This document shows positions 1 to 8,180 of a DNA stretch of 33,373 bases, one piece after another. Below the pieces are notes generated by a model. The model searched no databases, was not told where the DNA came from, and saw only the letters and a list, made by a program, of their open reading frames with translations. The position numbers were made by a program, and so were the translations under genes. Numbering within the stretch: the first letter of the stretch is position 1; every line of letters begins with the position of its first letter. The DNA is from Bacillota bacterium (GTDB taxonomy: Bacteria; Bacillota; Clostridia; Acetivibrionales; DTU013), in the NCBI GenBank assembly GCA_023399355.1, contig JAEWQC010000053.1, positions 1 to 33,373 of the forward strand, written 5' to 3'.

Positions 1-41
1 AAAGGCACCTCAAAGACACCCATAAAGCGCTTTTAAGTGTT

Positions 42-147
42 TGAAAAAGTTTCACAAATGTACCCGATTCAAAGGCAGCCTTAAGCGGTGTGCTTTTTGC
101 CGCTTAAGGCTGCCTTTGAGTCGTTGGTACATTGTTAAACTTTTTCA
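42..147. repeat. Nested imperfect palindrome around repeat copy 1
   Basis: Positions 42-64 are the near-perfect reverse complement of 126-147 (one mismatch and one indel). They enclose the perfect 18-bp inverted repeat 71-88/100-117, so the region could extrude as one long hairpin of about 105 nt. Copy 2 keeps the right outer arm but has no left one. Confidence 0.7.
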
Positions 148-215
148 TAGTGCCCTGACAGGCACCACGCCGCCGAGTGGCGCCCTTTGGCCACTTTCCG
201 GCGGTGGAAAGTGGC
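75..215. repeat. Direct repeat copy 1 (141 bp, palindrome-rich)
   Basis: This segment recurs at 238-378 in the same orientation with only a few mismatches. It opens with a perfect inverted repeat (18-bp arms 71-88 and 100-117, 11-nt loop TGTGCTTTTTG). It closes with a second hairpin (CCACTTTCC at 191-199 against GGAAAGTGG at 206-214). Short open frames across it encode the same peptide stretch in both copies, which is what a duplicated non-coding repeat gives by chance. It may be a MITE-like or REP-like element; no transposase is nearby. Confidence 0.85.
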
Positions 216-237
216 GAACTTCTTTTGAACTACATAA

Positions 238-378
238 GCAGCCTTAAGCGGTGTGCTTTTTGCCGCTTAAGGCTGCCTTTGAGTCGTTGGCACCTTGTAA
301 AACTTTTTCATAGCGCCCTGACAGGCCCCACGCCGCCGAGTGGCGCCCTTTGGCCACTTTCCGGCGGTGGAAAGTGGC
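238..378. repeat. Direct repeat copy 2 (141 bp, palindrome-rich)
   Basis: This is the second copy of the 75-215 unit, offset by 163 bp and separated from it by 22 bp of unrelated sequence. The first hairpin has arms 238-251 and 263-276 with the same 11-nt loop. The last hairpin is longer than in copy 1: 17-bp arms 346-362 and 369-385 are perfect, with loop GGCGGT, and run 7 bp past the shared unit. It lies downstream of proB, so the 346-385 stem could stabilise or end that transcript, although no T run follows it on the minus strand. Confidence 0.85.
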
Positions 379-437
379 CAAAGGGTAATTAACATAACCC
401 AAGTCCATAATTTACGACACTGTCATTTACACAGAAT

Positions 438-1268
438 TCAAGAGGGTCTTTTCTTTTGGGAGGTGAACAAAGTCCCTACATCTTCTCCGGCTATAATGTC
501 CATAATGACTTCGGGCTCAGATCCACTAGTTAGTACCATATCAATACCTTTTTCAATTGAAAGCTTTGCAGCTGCCAATTTTGTTATCATTCCGCCGGTT
601 CCGCGTCTTGACCCTGCTCCTCCGGCACACTTTTCGATTTCCGGGGTAATTTCACGCACAATGGATAACAATCTGGAATCATTATTATTCCTGGGATCAC
701 TGTCGTAAAAGCCATCAATATCTGACAGGATAATGAGCAAATCAGCATTTACCAGAACAGAGACAATTGCTGAAAGGGTGTCATTATCGCCAAACACCAG
801 CTTCTCACCGAATTCGATTTCATCTATCGATACAGAGTCATTTTCATTGACTACAGGAACAATTCCATTCTTTAAAAGTGTCTCAAACGTGTTGATAACA
901 TTATGCCTGGTATGATCATTTTCAACAACATCGCGAGTTAGCAGAATCTGCCCCACGATATGTCCGTATTCCGAAAAAAATTTACTGTAGATATGCATGA
1001 GTTCACATTGCCCGACAGCCGCGACCGCCTGTTTTTCCTGTACCGTCTTTGGTTTTTCCTTGAGCTTGAGCTTACCGACACCCACTCCGATAGCCCCTGA
1101 AGACACAAGAACAACTTCTTTATCCTGATTAAGCAAATCGGACAATACCCTTGCCAATTTGTCGATTCTGGTAAAGTTCACCTTTCCATTATCATATGTA
1201 AGAGTTGATGTGCCAACTTTTACTACGATCCTTTTTGCCAGTCCCAAGGCTGCTCTCTCATTGTTCAT
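438..1268 (-). CDS. proB: Glutamate 5-kinase, short form without PUA domain
   Basis: ProB phosphorylates L-glutamate to gamma-glutamyl phosphate, the first step of proline synthesis in the cytoplasm. The 276-aa protein is a single amino-acid-kinase domain. Visible motifs are KVGTST (17-22), SSGAIGVG (56-63), NEND (141-144), FGDND (159-163), SDIDG (182-186) and GTGGM (223-227). It ends where the kinase fold ends, so the PUA domain of the roughly 367-aa E. coli enzyme is absent; short forms are known in Firmicutes. The ATG follows a GGGAGTGG ribosome site. It lies 51 bp after the AraC-type regulator on the same strand and may depend on read-through from it. Its partner proA is about 10.5 kb away on the other strand, an unusual split. 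The assignment is firm. Confidence 0.95.
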   Translation of the reverse strand: MNNERAALGLAKRIVVKVGTSTLTYDNGKVNFTRIDKLARVLSDLLNQDKEVVLVSSGAIGVGVGKLKLKEKPKTVQEKQAVAAVGQCELMHIYSKFFSEYGHIVGQILLTRDVVENDHTRHNVINTFETLLKNGIVPVVNENDSVSIDEIEFGEKLVFGDNDTLSAIVSVLVNADLLIILSDIDGFYDSDPRNNNDSRLLSIVREITPEIEKCAGGAGSRRGTGGMITKLAAAKLSIEKGIDMVLTSGSEPEVIMDIIAGEDVGTLFTSQKKRPS

Positions 1269-1319
1269 AATACCGCCACTCCCAGTTCATATTTATTCAC
1301 AATCCTCTTTCGTACCTCT

Positions 1320-3701
1320 TCATCCTGTTTTATCTGTCCAGTGCATCTGAGTATTCTTTGGTTCAGACATTATTAAATCCTGTTGTAAATTCTTACCTGA
1401 AATGCGGAATTCTCCAGGAGAGCTGCTTTCATATTTTTTAAAAAACCTGATGAAACTCTGTTCATTGTTATATCCAAGGTTCAGCGCTATTTCCCGTATG
1501 GGCAGATTCGTCTGGCACAGCAATCGTTTGGATTCATTTATTCTCATGTTATTGATATAATTAATAATGTTGTCGCCAGTTTCATCCTTAAAGATTTTTC
1601 GTAGATGAGAATAACTCAGTCCAACGTTATCAGCAATTACACTGATATCAATATCCTTTTTATAATTTTCAGTAATATAATCCAGTACACGGTCAAAATA
1701 GCTTTTATTTTGACATCGTGAAACAGCCAGATAGTCTGATATAGCCGAATATGTATCCACCAGCCATTGTTTTATGTCCTCCATGGTTTCTTTTTTAGAA
1801 AGGTCATGGTAGATATTATAATCGCTGCCGAAAATCATGCTGATATTTAAATGCAAATCAAATAAAAACTTAACAGTATTTACTGCCAACTGATTAAATA
1901 TTTGAACCACATTTTCGTACTGTATATCTGCTTTGTCCCTAATTTCCCGGATCAACTCCGATATTGCCTCCTCTAGCTTCTCTTTACTTCCTGAGTTAAT
2001 GATGCTGAAAATTTGCTTTTCTATTGAATAACTATAAAAGTATGTTGAGTTTTCAGAATTGATTTCCTTCCAGAAATTAATGCTGCCATAGCCATTAATC
2101 AGCTTGCATTTCAGAGCCTCCTGCGCCTTGTCAAAAGACTCACTGACACCGGTAAGAGAATCCTGAATGCTGCCGATTCCTACCGAGATCGAATTATCCA
2201 GTACTTTCGACAGTTCTTCCTGAACTTTTAGAAAGGTATCTTTTATGCAGGGCTCTGCAACTCCGGGAGGACATGGAGCAAGATTTATGATCAAAACAAT
2301 CTTCTGCTTCTCATATACGATTCCCACACATTTGTACGTTGATCCGATCAACTGTTCTGTTACCTTAAGAATCAACGTTCTCATATAGTCCTGCTGTTCT
2401 TTTGAATATACATTGGTGAATTCTTTGTATTTGTCAATTCCAATCACTGCACAAATATAATCGCTCTGATCAAAATCAATGCCCGTAAAATCAAAACTCC
2501 ACTGCTCTGACGACTTACCCTGGAGAAGATTCATCAAATAGGCATTTCTATTATTATCACGGTTGCTCTCCAGAATGGAAAACATCCTTTCTTCTTCCTT
2601 GATCATATAGTCAAAAGCACTTGACAATATGTTCATTTCGCTGTCATTACTCTTTATATCAATTCCTTTTCTGACTTTTATATCCTGCACCAATTTGCCT
2701 AGCGGACTGGATAACTTCTTCGATACTATATATGAAACAAAAGTACCTAATACAAGACAGACAAAACACACAAAGAATGTACGGAGCATCAGGGAATTGA
2801 CTTTATCCAATAGAATGTCCAGAGGAAAAACGCCAATGTAAATCCAGTTGTTAAAATCTGATTTATAGTAAGTTACCAACTGCCGCTCAGCTCCATTTTT
2901 ATTAATAATGTAGCCTTCCCTCTTTTTACTGCTTGTAATTTCTCTTGTGTAGTTTTCGTTTAACTTCTGCCCCACAGTTTCACTCTTTATATGGGATATC
3001 ACATCACCTGTGGAATTTATAATAATGATATGACCTTCACTTATGGAACTGTTATCATTAATAAGGTTGCAAAGAGCCTCCTCATGGATATTGAATATAA
3101 GAGTACCACTTACAGTAGTGGTATATGAATTAAGGTTATAAAAGAAAGTAATAACGTTATATGGAGCCCCTTGAATATTATTGACATCTTTTAAAGATAA
3201 CGTTCTGGTTGGCAGCCATGTCGAATCGGACTTGAATTTTTTAAAATTTTCATAATCATTCATCCACCCGATATCATAAAAATCACTCAATTTTCTAATT
3301 CCTTGATTTGTAGACAGAATAAAATCCGAATTTTCAGGCAACAAGTATACAGATTGAAGGATATCATTGGCTCTATCCAGATTCATCAATGCTTTTTGAA
3401 GTTTATTGACAGTCATAATATGATCCGTATTAATAAAAATATCATCATATTTATTGATATCCGACATATCATCGACTGTCCCATTTACGTTCAGCATCAA
3501 TGCATCCATATAAAGCTTTTGGGCAATCGTTTTAGTAAAATTGGACGCGACTTTCAGATTTCCGATGGCTGATCTGCTTATTTCATCTTCAGAATACTGC
3601 ATGACCTGATAACTTAATATAATTGTGGTAATAATTGTTGGTATGGCAGCCACAAGTGTTAATGCTATAAAAGCTTTATAAAAAATCGATTTTTTTTTCA
3701 T
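1320..3701 (-). CDS. Membrane-anchored AraC-family regulator with extracellular sensor
   Basis: This 793-aa transcription factor fuses an outside sensor to a DNA-binding domain. A membrane segment at residues 9-30 is followed by a roughly 270-residue extracellular region of Cache-like character, then a second membrane segment starting near M305. A cytoplasmic linker leads to a C-terminal AraC double helix-turn-helix (about 668-764, with the motifs IADNVGLSYSHLRKIF and IALNLGYNNEQSFIRFF). No receiver domain or histidine kinase is seen. The architecture is common in Paenibacillus and Clostridia beside LplABC-type sugar importers. It directly follows the binding-protein gene, so it probably senses an extracellular xylan fragment or the loaded binding protein and activates this island. 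The ATG has an AGGGG ribosome site. Family is certain; ligand is inferred. Confidence 0.85.
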   Translation of the reverse strand: MKKKSIFYKAFIALTLVAAIPTIITTIILSYQVMQYSEDEISRSAIGNLKVASNFTKTIAQKLYMDALMLNVNGTVDDMSDINKYDDIFINTDHIMTVNKLQKALMNLDRANDILQSVYLLPENSDFILSTNQGIRKLSDFYDIGWMNDYENFKKFKSDSTWLPTRTLSLKDVNNIQGAPYNVITFFYNLNSYTTTVSGTLIFNIHEEALCNLINDNSSISEGHIIIINSTGDVISHIKSETVGQKLNENYTREITSSKKREGYIINKNGAERQLVTYYKSDFNNWIYIGVFPLDILLDKVNSLMLRTFFVCFVCLVLGTFVSYIVSKKLSSPLGKLVQDIKVRKGIDIKSNDSEMNILSSAFDYMIKEEERMFSILESNRDNNRNAYLMNLLQGKSSEQWSFDFTGIDFDQSDYICAVIGIDKYKEFTNVYSKEQQDYMRTLILKVTEQLIGSTYKCVGIVYEKQKIVLIINLAPCPPGVAEPCIKDTFLKVQEELSKVLDNSISVGIGSIQDSLTGVSESFDKAQEALKCKLINGYGSINFWKEINSENSTYFYSYSIEKQIFSIINSGSKEKLEEAISELIREIRDKADIQYENVVQIFNQLAVNTVKFLFDLHLNISMIFGSDYNIYHDLSKKETMEDIKQWLVDTYSAISDYLAVSRCQNKSYFDRVLDYITENYKKDIDISVIADNVGLSYSHLRKIFKDETGDNIINYINNMRINESKRLLCQTNLPIREIALNLGYNNEQSFIRFFKKYESSSPGEFRISGKNLQQDLIMSEPKNTQMHWTDKTG

Positions 3702-3733
3702 ATAACCCCTATAAACACATTATCATTAACAGA

Positions 3734-3762
3734 ATTATAACATATCAAAACAAATCCTACAA
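3734..3762 (-). promoter_or_regulatory. Candidate promoter of the membrane AraC regulator
   Basis: Read on the minus strand, TTGTAG (3762-3757), a 17-bp spacer and a perfect TATAAT (3739-3734) lie about 35 bp upstream of the start at 3701. The -35 box is weak (3 of 6). It sits just past the binding-protein terminator, so the regulator could be made both by read-through and from this site. Confidence 0.45.
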
Positions 3763-3769
3763 ATAGAAA

Positions 3770-3801
3770 GGAAACCGGAATTTTTTACAAAACCGGTTTC
3801 C
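3770..3801 (-). terminator. Terminator after the solute-binding protein gene
   Basis: Nine-bp arms (3793-3801 and 3770-3778, GGAAACCGG type) enclose a 14-nt AT-rich loop. On the minus strand the stem is followed by TTTCTATTT. The U tract is interrupted, so partial read-through into the regulator is likely. Confidence 0.6.
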
Positions 3802-3829
3802 CTTCTTGCTATACCTGGTTCATTTTGTA

Positions 3830-5638
3830 TTATTTCTTAAGTGCCTGTTCTTTTTTCCATAAGGATCTGCGTTCTGTAAGCATCTGGTCACCGCCTGCTT
3901 TCATGAACTCACCGATCATACGATCCCAAGTCGCGTTGAAGTTTTCCGGCTTAGCCGTAATCGTCTTGGCATATACTTCTTTTGTCTTATCCTTTAAAGT
4001 CGTTGTATACTTGGCAGCCATTTCCGAAGGGAATGAAACGACAGGTTCAACATATCCATTCGTTATTGCCATATTGTAGGATTTAATGAAGAGATCCTGC
4101 ACATCGCCATATGCAAGAGAATTGATTTTGATGTTCTTCTGCATATCTCCGGTATCAATACCATTGATAATTAAAGTATAATCGAGGTTGTTAGGTGAAT
4201 TGAACTGTTTTTCTCCTGTTTTGACTGGCTGATAAACAGGCAGTCCTTCAGCATTCTTAGTATATCCTACACCCTCTTCGCCATACTGAAGGAAGAATAT
4301 AACATCTTTATCAGCCATCCAGTTCAGATACCTGACTGCTTCGTTAACTCTCTTTTCAGATGTCTTCGGTACAATAATCCTGAGACCTGCCTGATCATAC
4401 ACTGTCTTCGTTGTTATTCCGTCTTTGTCTTTGAAAATATCAATAGGCTGGAAATCGAAGCCTGGATATTTAGCCTTCATAGTAGGAATATAGCCTGTTC
4501 CGGATGATCTCAATGGGATATCATAACCTTGAATATAACTACCTACGTTGTTCTTTGCAAATTCGGCTTCAAGTAATTTTCCATCAGTATCAAGAGCAAA
4601 TTCCGAACTTAAAAGCTTTTCATTATACAGTTTGTTGAGGAATCTTGCACCTTCCTTGATGCCCGGTGCCAAAATCTTCAGGTCAGTGCTGGCATAGTAA
4701 CGAGATTGGTCATCTTTAGCTGTGATGAAGGATTCAAGAAGGGTTCTTGCTGTCCATGCTACGTCAGCAGTCAATCCAAACGGAATAATGTTTCCTGATT
4801 TGCCAGGATTCTTATCTTTGAAAGTTTTCAGTGCATTGTAGTATTCATCTCTGTTCGTCGGAGTAGAAAGACCTACTGTTTTCAGCCAGTCTGTTCTGAT
4901 AAAGCAGGTTTGTTGTGCATTGATGATTCTCTTTGCCGGTATGGCCCACTGCTGTCCATAATACTTACCAAATGCAAGTACCTGGTTTCCGAGGAATGAT
5001 TTCAGGTTCTGTCCGTATGCGCTAATAGCGGTATCCAGCTGAGCTAATCCGCTCTGTTTGTAATAATTGTATACAAGGTCGGGAGTATATGTAATACAGA
5101 TGTCAGGTGCCTGATTGGAAGCCATCCATATGTTCAGTTTGTCGTCTGAAGTCCATCTTGGAGCAGTAACAAACTTTAATTTAACATCCGGATTGGCTTT
5201 ATTAAATGAATCTGCAATCCACTTGGAATAGAAATTGTTATCCGGAGCGGTACCGCCAACATTACCTCTGTCAAATACCATAACGCTTAAGTTTGTAAGT
5301 GCCTTTGCCTTAACCGTTATTGCAATGGTAGCCTTTAATGAAGCATTGCTGGCACTGGTAACAGTAATAATTGCTTTACCTGCACCTTCTGCTTTAACGA
5401 TACCATCCGTTGTGATGGAAGCAACTTTTTTGTCAGTAGTAGAAAATGACAAAAGTGTCTGCGTGGTGTTAGCAGGTGTGAAAATGACCTTCAATTTGTT
5501 TGTAGTACCTACATCCATGGAAATACTGCTTTTGTCGAGTTTGATACCAGTAACCTTGACTGCCCCTATGGCATACGCAGGTATAACCATAGTCAAAATG
5601 ACCATAAGACAAAGTACTGTTGAGATAAACCTCTTCAT
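3830..5638 (-). CDS. Extracellular sugar-binding protein (LplA type) with N-terminal Ig-like domain
   Basis: This 602-aa secreted protein is the receptor of the neighbouring ABC importer. A signal peptide (1-23, ending AYA) is followed by a bacterial Ig-like Big_2 domain (about 27-110; SISMDVGTTNKLKV, then ITVTSASNAS). A family 1 solute-binding domain of the large LplA/YtcQ type runs from about 113 to the end. There is no lipobox: the only early cysteine, C10, sits inside the hydrophobic core after VL. It is therefore not predicted to be lipid-anchored, which is unusual for a Gram-positive importer; the Ig domain may hold it to the wall. GH67 and LplBC neighbours suggest aldouronates (methylglucuronoxylo-oligosaccharides) as ligand, by analogy with Paenibacillus and Geobacillus clusters. 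The ribosome site is GGAGGG. It appears to have its own promoter. Confidence 0.85.
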   Translation of the reverse strand: MKRFISTVLCLMVILTMVIPAYAIGAVKVTGIKLDKSSISMDVGTTNKLKVIFTPANTTQTLLSFSTTDKKVASITTDGIVKAEGAGKAIITVTSASNASLKATIAITVKAKALTNLSVMVFDRGNVGGTAPDNNFYSKWIADSFNKANPDVKLKFVTAPRWTSDDKLNIWMASNQAPDICITYTPDLVYNYYKQSGLAQLDTAISAYGQNLKSFLGNQVLAFGKYYGQQWAIPAKRIINAQQTCFIRTDWLKTVGLSTPTNRDEYYNALKTFKDKNPGKSGNIIPFGLTADVAWTARTLLESFITAKDDQSRYYASTDLKILAPGIKEGARFLNKLYNEKLLSSEFALDTDGKLLEAEFAKNNVGSYIQGYDIPLRSSGTGYIPTMKAKYPGFDFQPIDIFKDKDGITTKTVYDQAGLRIIVPKTSEKRVNEAVRYLNWMADKDVIFFLQYGEEGVGYTKNAEGLPVYQPVKTGEKQFNSPNNLDYTLIINGIDTGDMQKNIKINSLAYGDVQDLFIKSYNMAITNGYVEPVVSFPSEMAAKYTTTLKDKTKEVYAKTITAKPENFNATWDRMIGEFMKAGGDQMLTERRSLWKKEQALKK

Positions 5639-5686
5639 AATTACCCTCCTGTTTTATTCGTTTTATTGTTTTTGGTGCCTGTCCCG

Positions 5687-5784
5687 AGTAACTTATCACA
5701 TTGTCAAAATACGCTTTTGTATGTAATATTATACACCCCCTCTTTCCCAGGCTCAATATTAATCTTCTACGTTGATAAGTTACT
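5687..5784. repeat. 12-bp inverted pair flanking the binding-protein promoter
   Basis: AGTAACTTATCA at 5687-5698 and its exact reverse complement at 5773-5784 are 86 bp apart centre to centre (about eight helical turns). One lies upstream of the -35 box and one downstream of the -10 box of the promoter at 5728-5756. They could be operators for a looping regulator, or the arms of an interspersed element, because a CGGGACAGGCACC motif (minus strand, 5686-5674) directly abuts the downstream copy. Confidence 0.55.
5728..5756 (-). promoter_or_regulatory. Candidate promoter of the solute-binding protein gene
   Basis: On the minus strand, TTGAGC (5756-5751), 17 bp, then a perfect TATAAT (5733-5728). 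A leader of roughly 80 nt reaches the ATG at 5638. A separate promoter would explain how the binding protein can be made in excess over its permeases. Confidence 0.5.
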
Positions 5785-5824
5785 TTTAGTATTTATATTG
5801 GTTGAGAACCAAAATTAATTCATT

Positions 5825-6265
5825 TTATTGTTTCTTTTTAAATTCAGAGACGTTATCACCGAAACTCAATTTCAAATTTCCGGTGTCCACATCTACATAT
5901 ACATCTGCCGTAGTTGTATCGTCAACTTTTACCTTTAAGATACCATCTACAAATTCTGCAGGATATTTCCCATCATTATCTTCGTACTGATATTTATCAC
6001 CTTCCTTGGTGATATTTGCAAATTGATCTGCTGCTGCGATATTCACCCAGCTGCCAAGTATAACGTCTACACTTGATTTGGTGTCCACTGATTCCGCAAT
6101 CTGCTGAGTAGCTGCCTGTACAATCGTTTGAGCCTCTGCCGGTCCTGTCGCTTCCTCAATAGTTGCTGGAACAGAGGCATCATCACTACTGCCTCCACAT
6201 CCCATCAAACCGAACACAAGAACTGCAGCAACTGCACCAACTACTAATACATTTCTCTTTCTCAT
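5825..6265 (-). CDS. Small putative lipoprotein in the importer cluster
   Basis: This is a 146-aa protein of unknown function. The start is taken at 6265 because an AGGGG ribosome site precedes it; a longer frame to 6334 would overlap the permease gene and bury the signal peptide. A hydrophobic signal (about 6-20) leads to a lipobox LMGC with Cys23, then a Gly/Ser/Asp-rich linker. The mature part is a small acidic domain (GSWVNIAAADQFANI and YVDVDTGNLKLSFGDN), possibly a beta-sandwich that could bind the outer face of the membrane. It lies between permease 2 and the binding protein on the same strand. Because the binding protein lacks a lipid anchor, this lipoprotein may be an accessory that docks it, which is inference only. 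Confidence 0.75.
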   Translation of the reverse strand: MRKRNVLVVGAVAAVLVFGLMGCGGSSDDASVPATIEEATGPAEAQTIVQAATQQIAESVDTKSSVDVILGSWVNIAAADQFANITKEGDKYQYEDNDGKYPAEFVDGILKVKVDDTTTADVYVDVDTGNLKLSFGDNVSEFKKKQ

Positions 6266-6314
6266 TTTTATTACCCCTTTATATAAAGAATTTTTATTGC
6301 CCGCACCCAAATAT

Positions 6315-7187
6315 TTATCCTTTAATTGCACCAATCATGACGCCAGAAATGAAGTACCTTTGCAGCCAGGGATATACCAGAAGAATGGGAACTGTAGCGA
6401 ACATAACGGCAGCAGCTTTCAGACTTTCAGGAGCCAGTTGTGTGGTAGAAGAGCCTTCCTGTTGCGCTATCTCAGACATCTGATTATTATATATCAACTG
6501 GTAAAGCTTCATCTGCAGCGGGAAATACTCCTGTTTGCTTATGTATATTAACGCATCCTGGAAACCGTTCCAGCGGCCTACTGCATAAAATAGAGCCAGC
6601 GTTGCAAGTACCGGTGTAGAAAGTGGAATAACTATTTTTATAAGTATAGTCAAGTGTGATGCACCATCCAGATATGCCGATTCTTCAAGACTCTCAGGAA
6701 GACCTGAGAAAAAGGTTTTCAGTATGATCATGTTAAACGCGCTCAGACAGTAAGGTATAATAAGAGCCCAGGGCGTGTCTATCATGTTCAGGCTTTTTAC
6801 CAGAATATAATCGGGTATCATTCCTCCGCTGAAATACATTGTAATGACAATAACTATCAGAAAGAAACTTCTGCCCTTCAGGTTTTTCTTCGTCAACGGA
6901 TATGCTGCAAGAATGGTCATAATCATGCTTAACACCGTACCTACAATTGTTATCCAGATCGTGAAAACCATTGCATTAAGCATGGAACTATCCGATAATA
7001 CCGCTTTATAAGACTCAATTGTAAAGTCCACCGGCCATAGCAGCACTTCTCTCGCCGTAATTGCAACGTTCGAACTGAAAGAAACTGCAAATATATATAT
7101 GAGAGGTAATAGGCATATTATCGAAGTAAATAATATAATAAGGAACATTGACCAATCAAATACTTTATCTTTTAAATTGCTTTTCAT
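6315..7187 (-). CDS. ABC sugar permease, LplC/YtcP type
   Basis: This is a 290-aa inner-membrane subunit of a CUT1-type carbohydrate importer, with six predicted membrane helices beginning near residue 14. The EAA loop that contacts the ATPase is visible at 168-190 (EESAYLDGASHL then IVIPLS). The C-terminal motif (YPWLQRYFISGVMIGAIKG) is the usual ending of this subfamily. The ATG at 7187 follows GGAGG. It lies 30 bp after the first permease and is co-transcribed with it. No ATP-binding protein is encoded in this cluster; importers of this class in Firmicutes generally borrow a shared MsmX-like ATPase encoded elsewhere. Confidence 0.92.
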   Translation of the reverse strand: MKSNLKDKVFDWSMFLIILFTSIICLLPLIYIFAVSFSSNVAITAREVLLWPVDFTIESYKAVLSDSSMLNAMVFTIWITIVGTVLSMIMTILAAYPLTKKNLKGRSFFLIVIVITMYFSGGMIPDYILVKSLNMIDTPWALIIPYCLSAFNMIILKTFFSGLPESLEESAYLDGASHLTILIKIVIPLSTPVLATLALFYAVGRWNGFQDALIYISKQEYFPLQMKLYQLIYNNQMSEIAQQEGSSTTQLAPESLKAAAVMFATVPILLVYPWLQRYFISGVMIGAIKG

Positions 7188-7217
7188 CTACGAAACCTCC
7201 AACACTAATCAACTGAA

Positions 7218-8180
7218 TTACCAGATTCCCTGCTCTCCAACTTTGTCAGCAATATAATTTGTTACAAGAAGGAATATCAAACCTACCACTGACTGGAAAA
7301 GGCCTACTGCTGTCGCGATAGTAAATTGGAAAGACTTGATTCCCACCCTATATACAAACGTACTGATAACATCTGCGAACTGCATTACAAGATAATTTCC
7401 AACAACATAAGGTCTGTCAAAACCAATCTGTAACATTCTGCCCATTTGCATAATCAAAAGGATAATAATCGTCGGCTTCAATCCGGGTAAAGTAATATGC
7501 CAGATCTTTCGAAGTCTGCCGGCACCATCAACTATAGCTGCTTCATACAATTCCTGGTTTATACCGGCAATGGCCGCCAGATAGATGATCGTACCCCATC
7601 CGACACTTTGCCATACACCTAGAGCAGTATATGTAGCAAGCCATGGCAAGGGTTCCGTCAGAAACGGTACAGGACCGATACCAAAATGGCTCAGAACAAT
7701 ATTGAGAAGTCCTGATTCAGGTGCGAATAATTGCAGTGAAATACTTCCTATAATGACCCATGAAAGAAAATGCGGAAGATATAAAACAGTCTGAGCTAAT
7801 TTTTTAAACCAACTGATAAATATCTCGCTCAACACGATAGCCAGAATAATTGGAGCCGGAAAACCAAAAACCATATCTAAAAAGTTTAATAAAAAGGTGT
7901 TTCGTACTGCCTGTACAAACTGTGGCATTGCAAAAATCTCTTTGAAGGCATCAAAGCCTATCCATGGACTTTTCAATATGCCTTGAAAAATATTGTAATC
8001 TTTAAAAGCTATTACTACGCCATACATCGGTAAGTATTTAAAGAGAATAAAGTATAACAATGGTGGCAGTAGAAAAAGGTAAAGTACGTAATTGTTCCTC
8101 AGGTAAAGCATTCTCCTGGATAAACCTTTTTTTGGCGTGTAGCCATTAATATTAGCAGTGGGAATATTGAGATTTGGCAT
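7218..8180 (-). CDS. ABC sugar permease, LplB type
   Basis: This 320-aa CUT1 permease is the first gene of the minus-strand importer operon. After a cytoplasmic N-terminus come six membrane helices starting with YVLYLFLLPPLLYFILF (31-47). The family signature LPMYGVVIAFKDYNIFQGI lies at about 50-68. The EAA loop is at 213-232 (EAAIVDGAGRLRKIWHITLP). The start at 8180 has an AGAGG site 9 nt upstream. It pairs with the LplC-type subunit to form the channel, most likely for aldouronates given the GH67 gene nearby. Family assignment is firm; the substrate is inferred from context. Confidence 0.92.
   Translation of the reverse strand: MPNLNIPTANINGYTPKKGLSRRMLYLRNNYVLYLFLLPPLLYFILFKYLPMYGVVIAFKDYNIFQGILKSPWIGFDAFKEIFAMPQFVQAVRNTFLLNFLDMVFGFPAPIILAIVLSEIFISWFKKLAQTVLYLPHFLSWVIIGSISLQLFAPESGLLNIVLSHFGIGPVPFLTEPLPWLATYTALGVWQSVGWGTIIYLAAIAGINQELYEAAIVDGAGRLRKIWHITLPGLKPTIIILLIMQMGRMLQIGFDRPYVVGNYLVMQFADVISTFVYRVGIKSFQFTIATAVGLFQSVVGLIFLLVTNYIADKVGEQGIW

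Noticed and set aside
41..392. Overlapping short open frames sharing a repeated Cys/Arg-rich peptide
   Set aside because: They lie wholly within the direct repeats and palindromes, have no ribosome sites, and share sequence only because the DNA is duplicated.
5702..5707. Perfect TTGACA on the minus strand near the binding-protein gene
   Set aside because: No -10 box lies at the right distance downstream, and it falls after the better TATAAT at 5728-5733.
5469..5756. A 95-aa minus-strand frame at the binding-protein start
   Set aside because: It overlaps the signal peptide and Ig domain of the real gene in another frame, contains the promoter and shows no family features.
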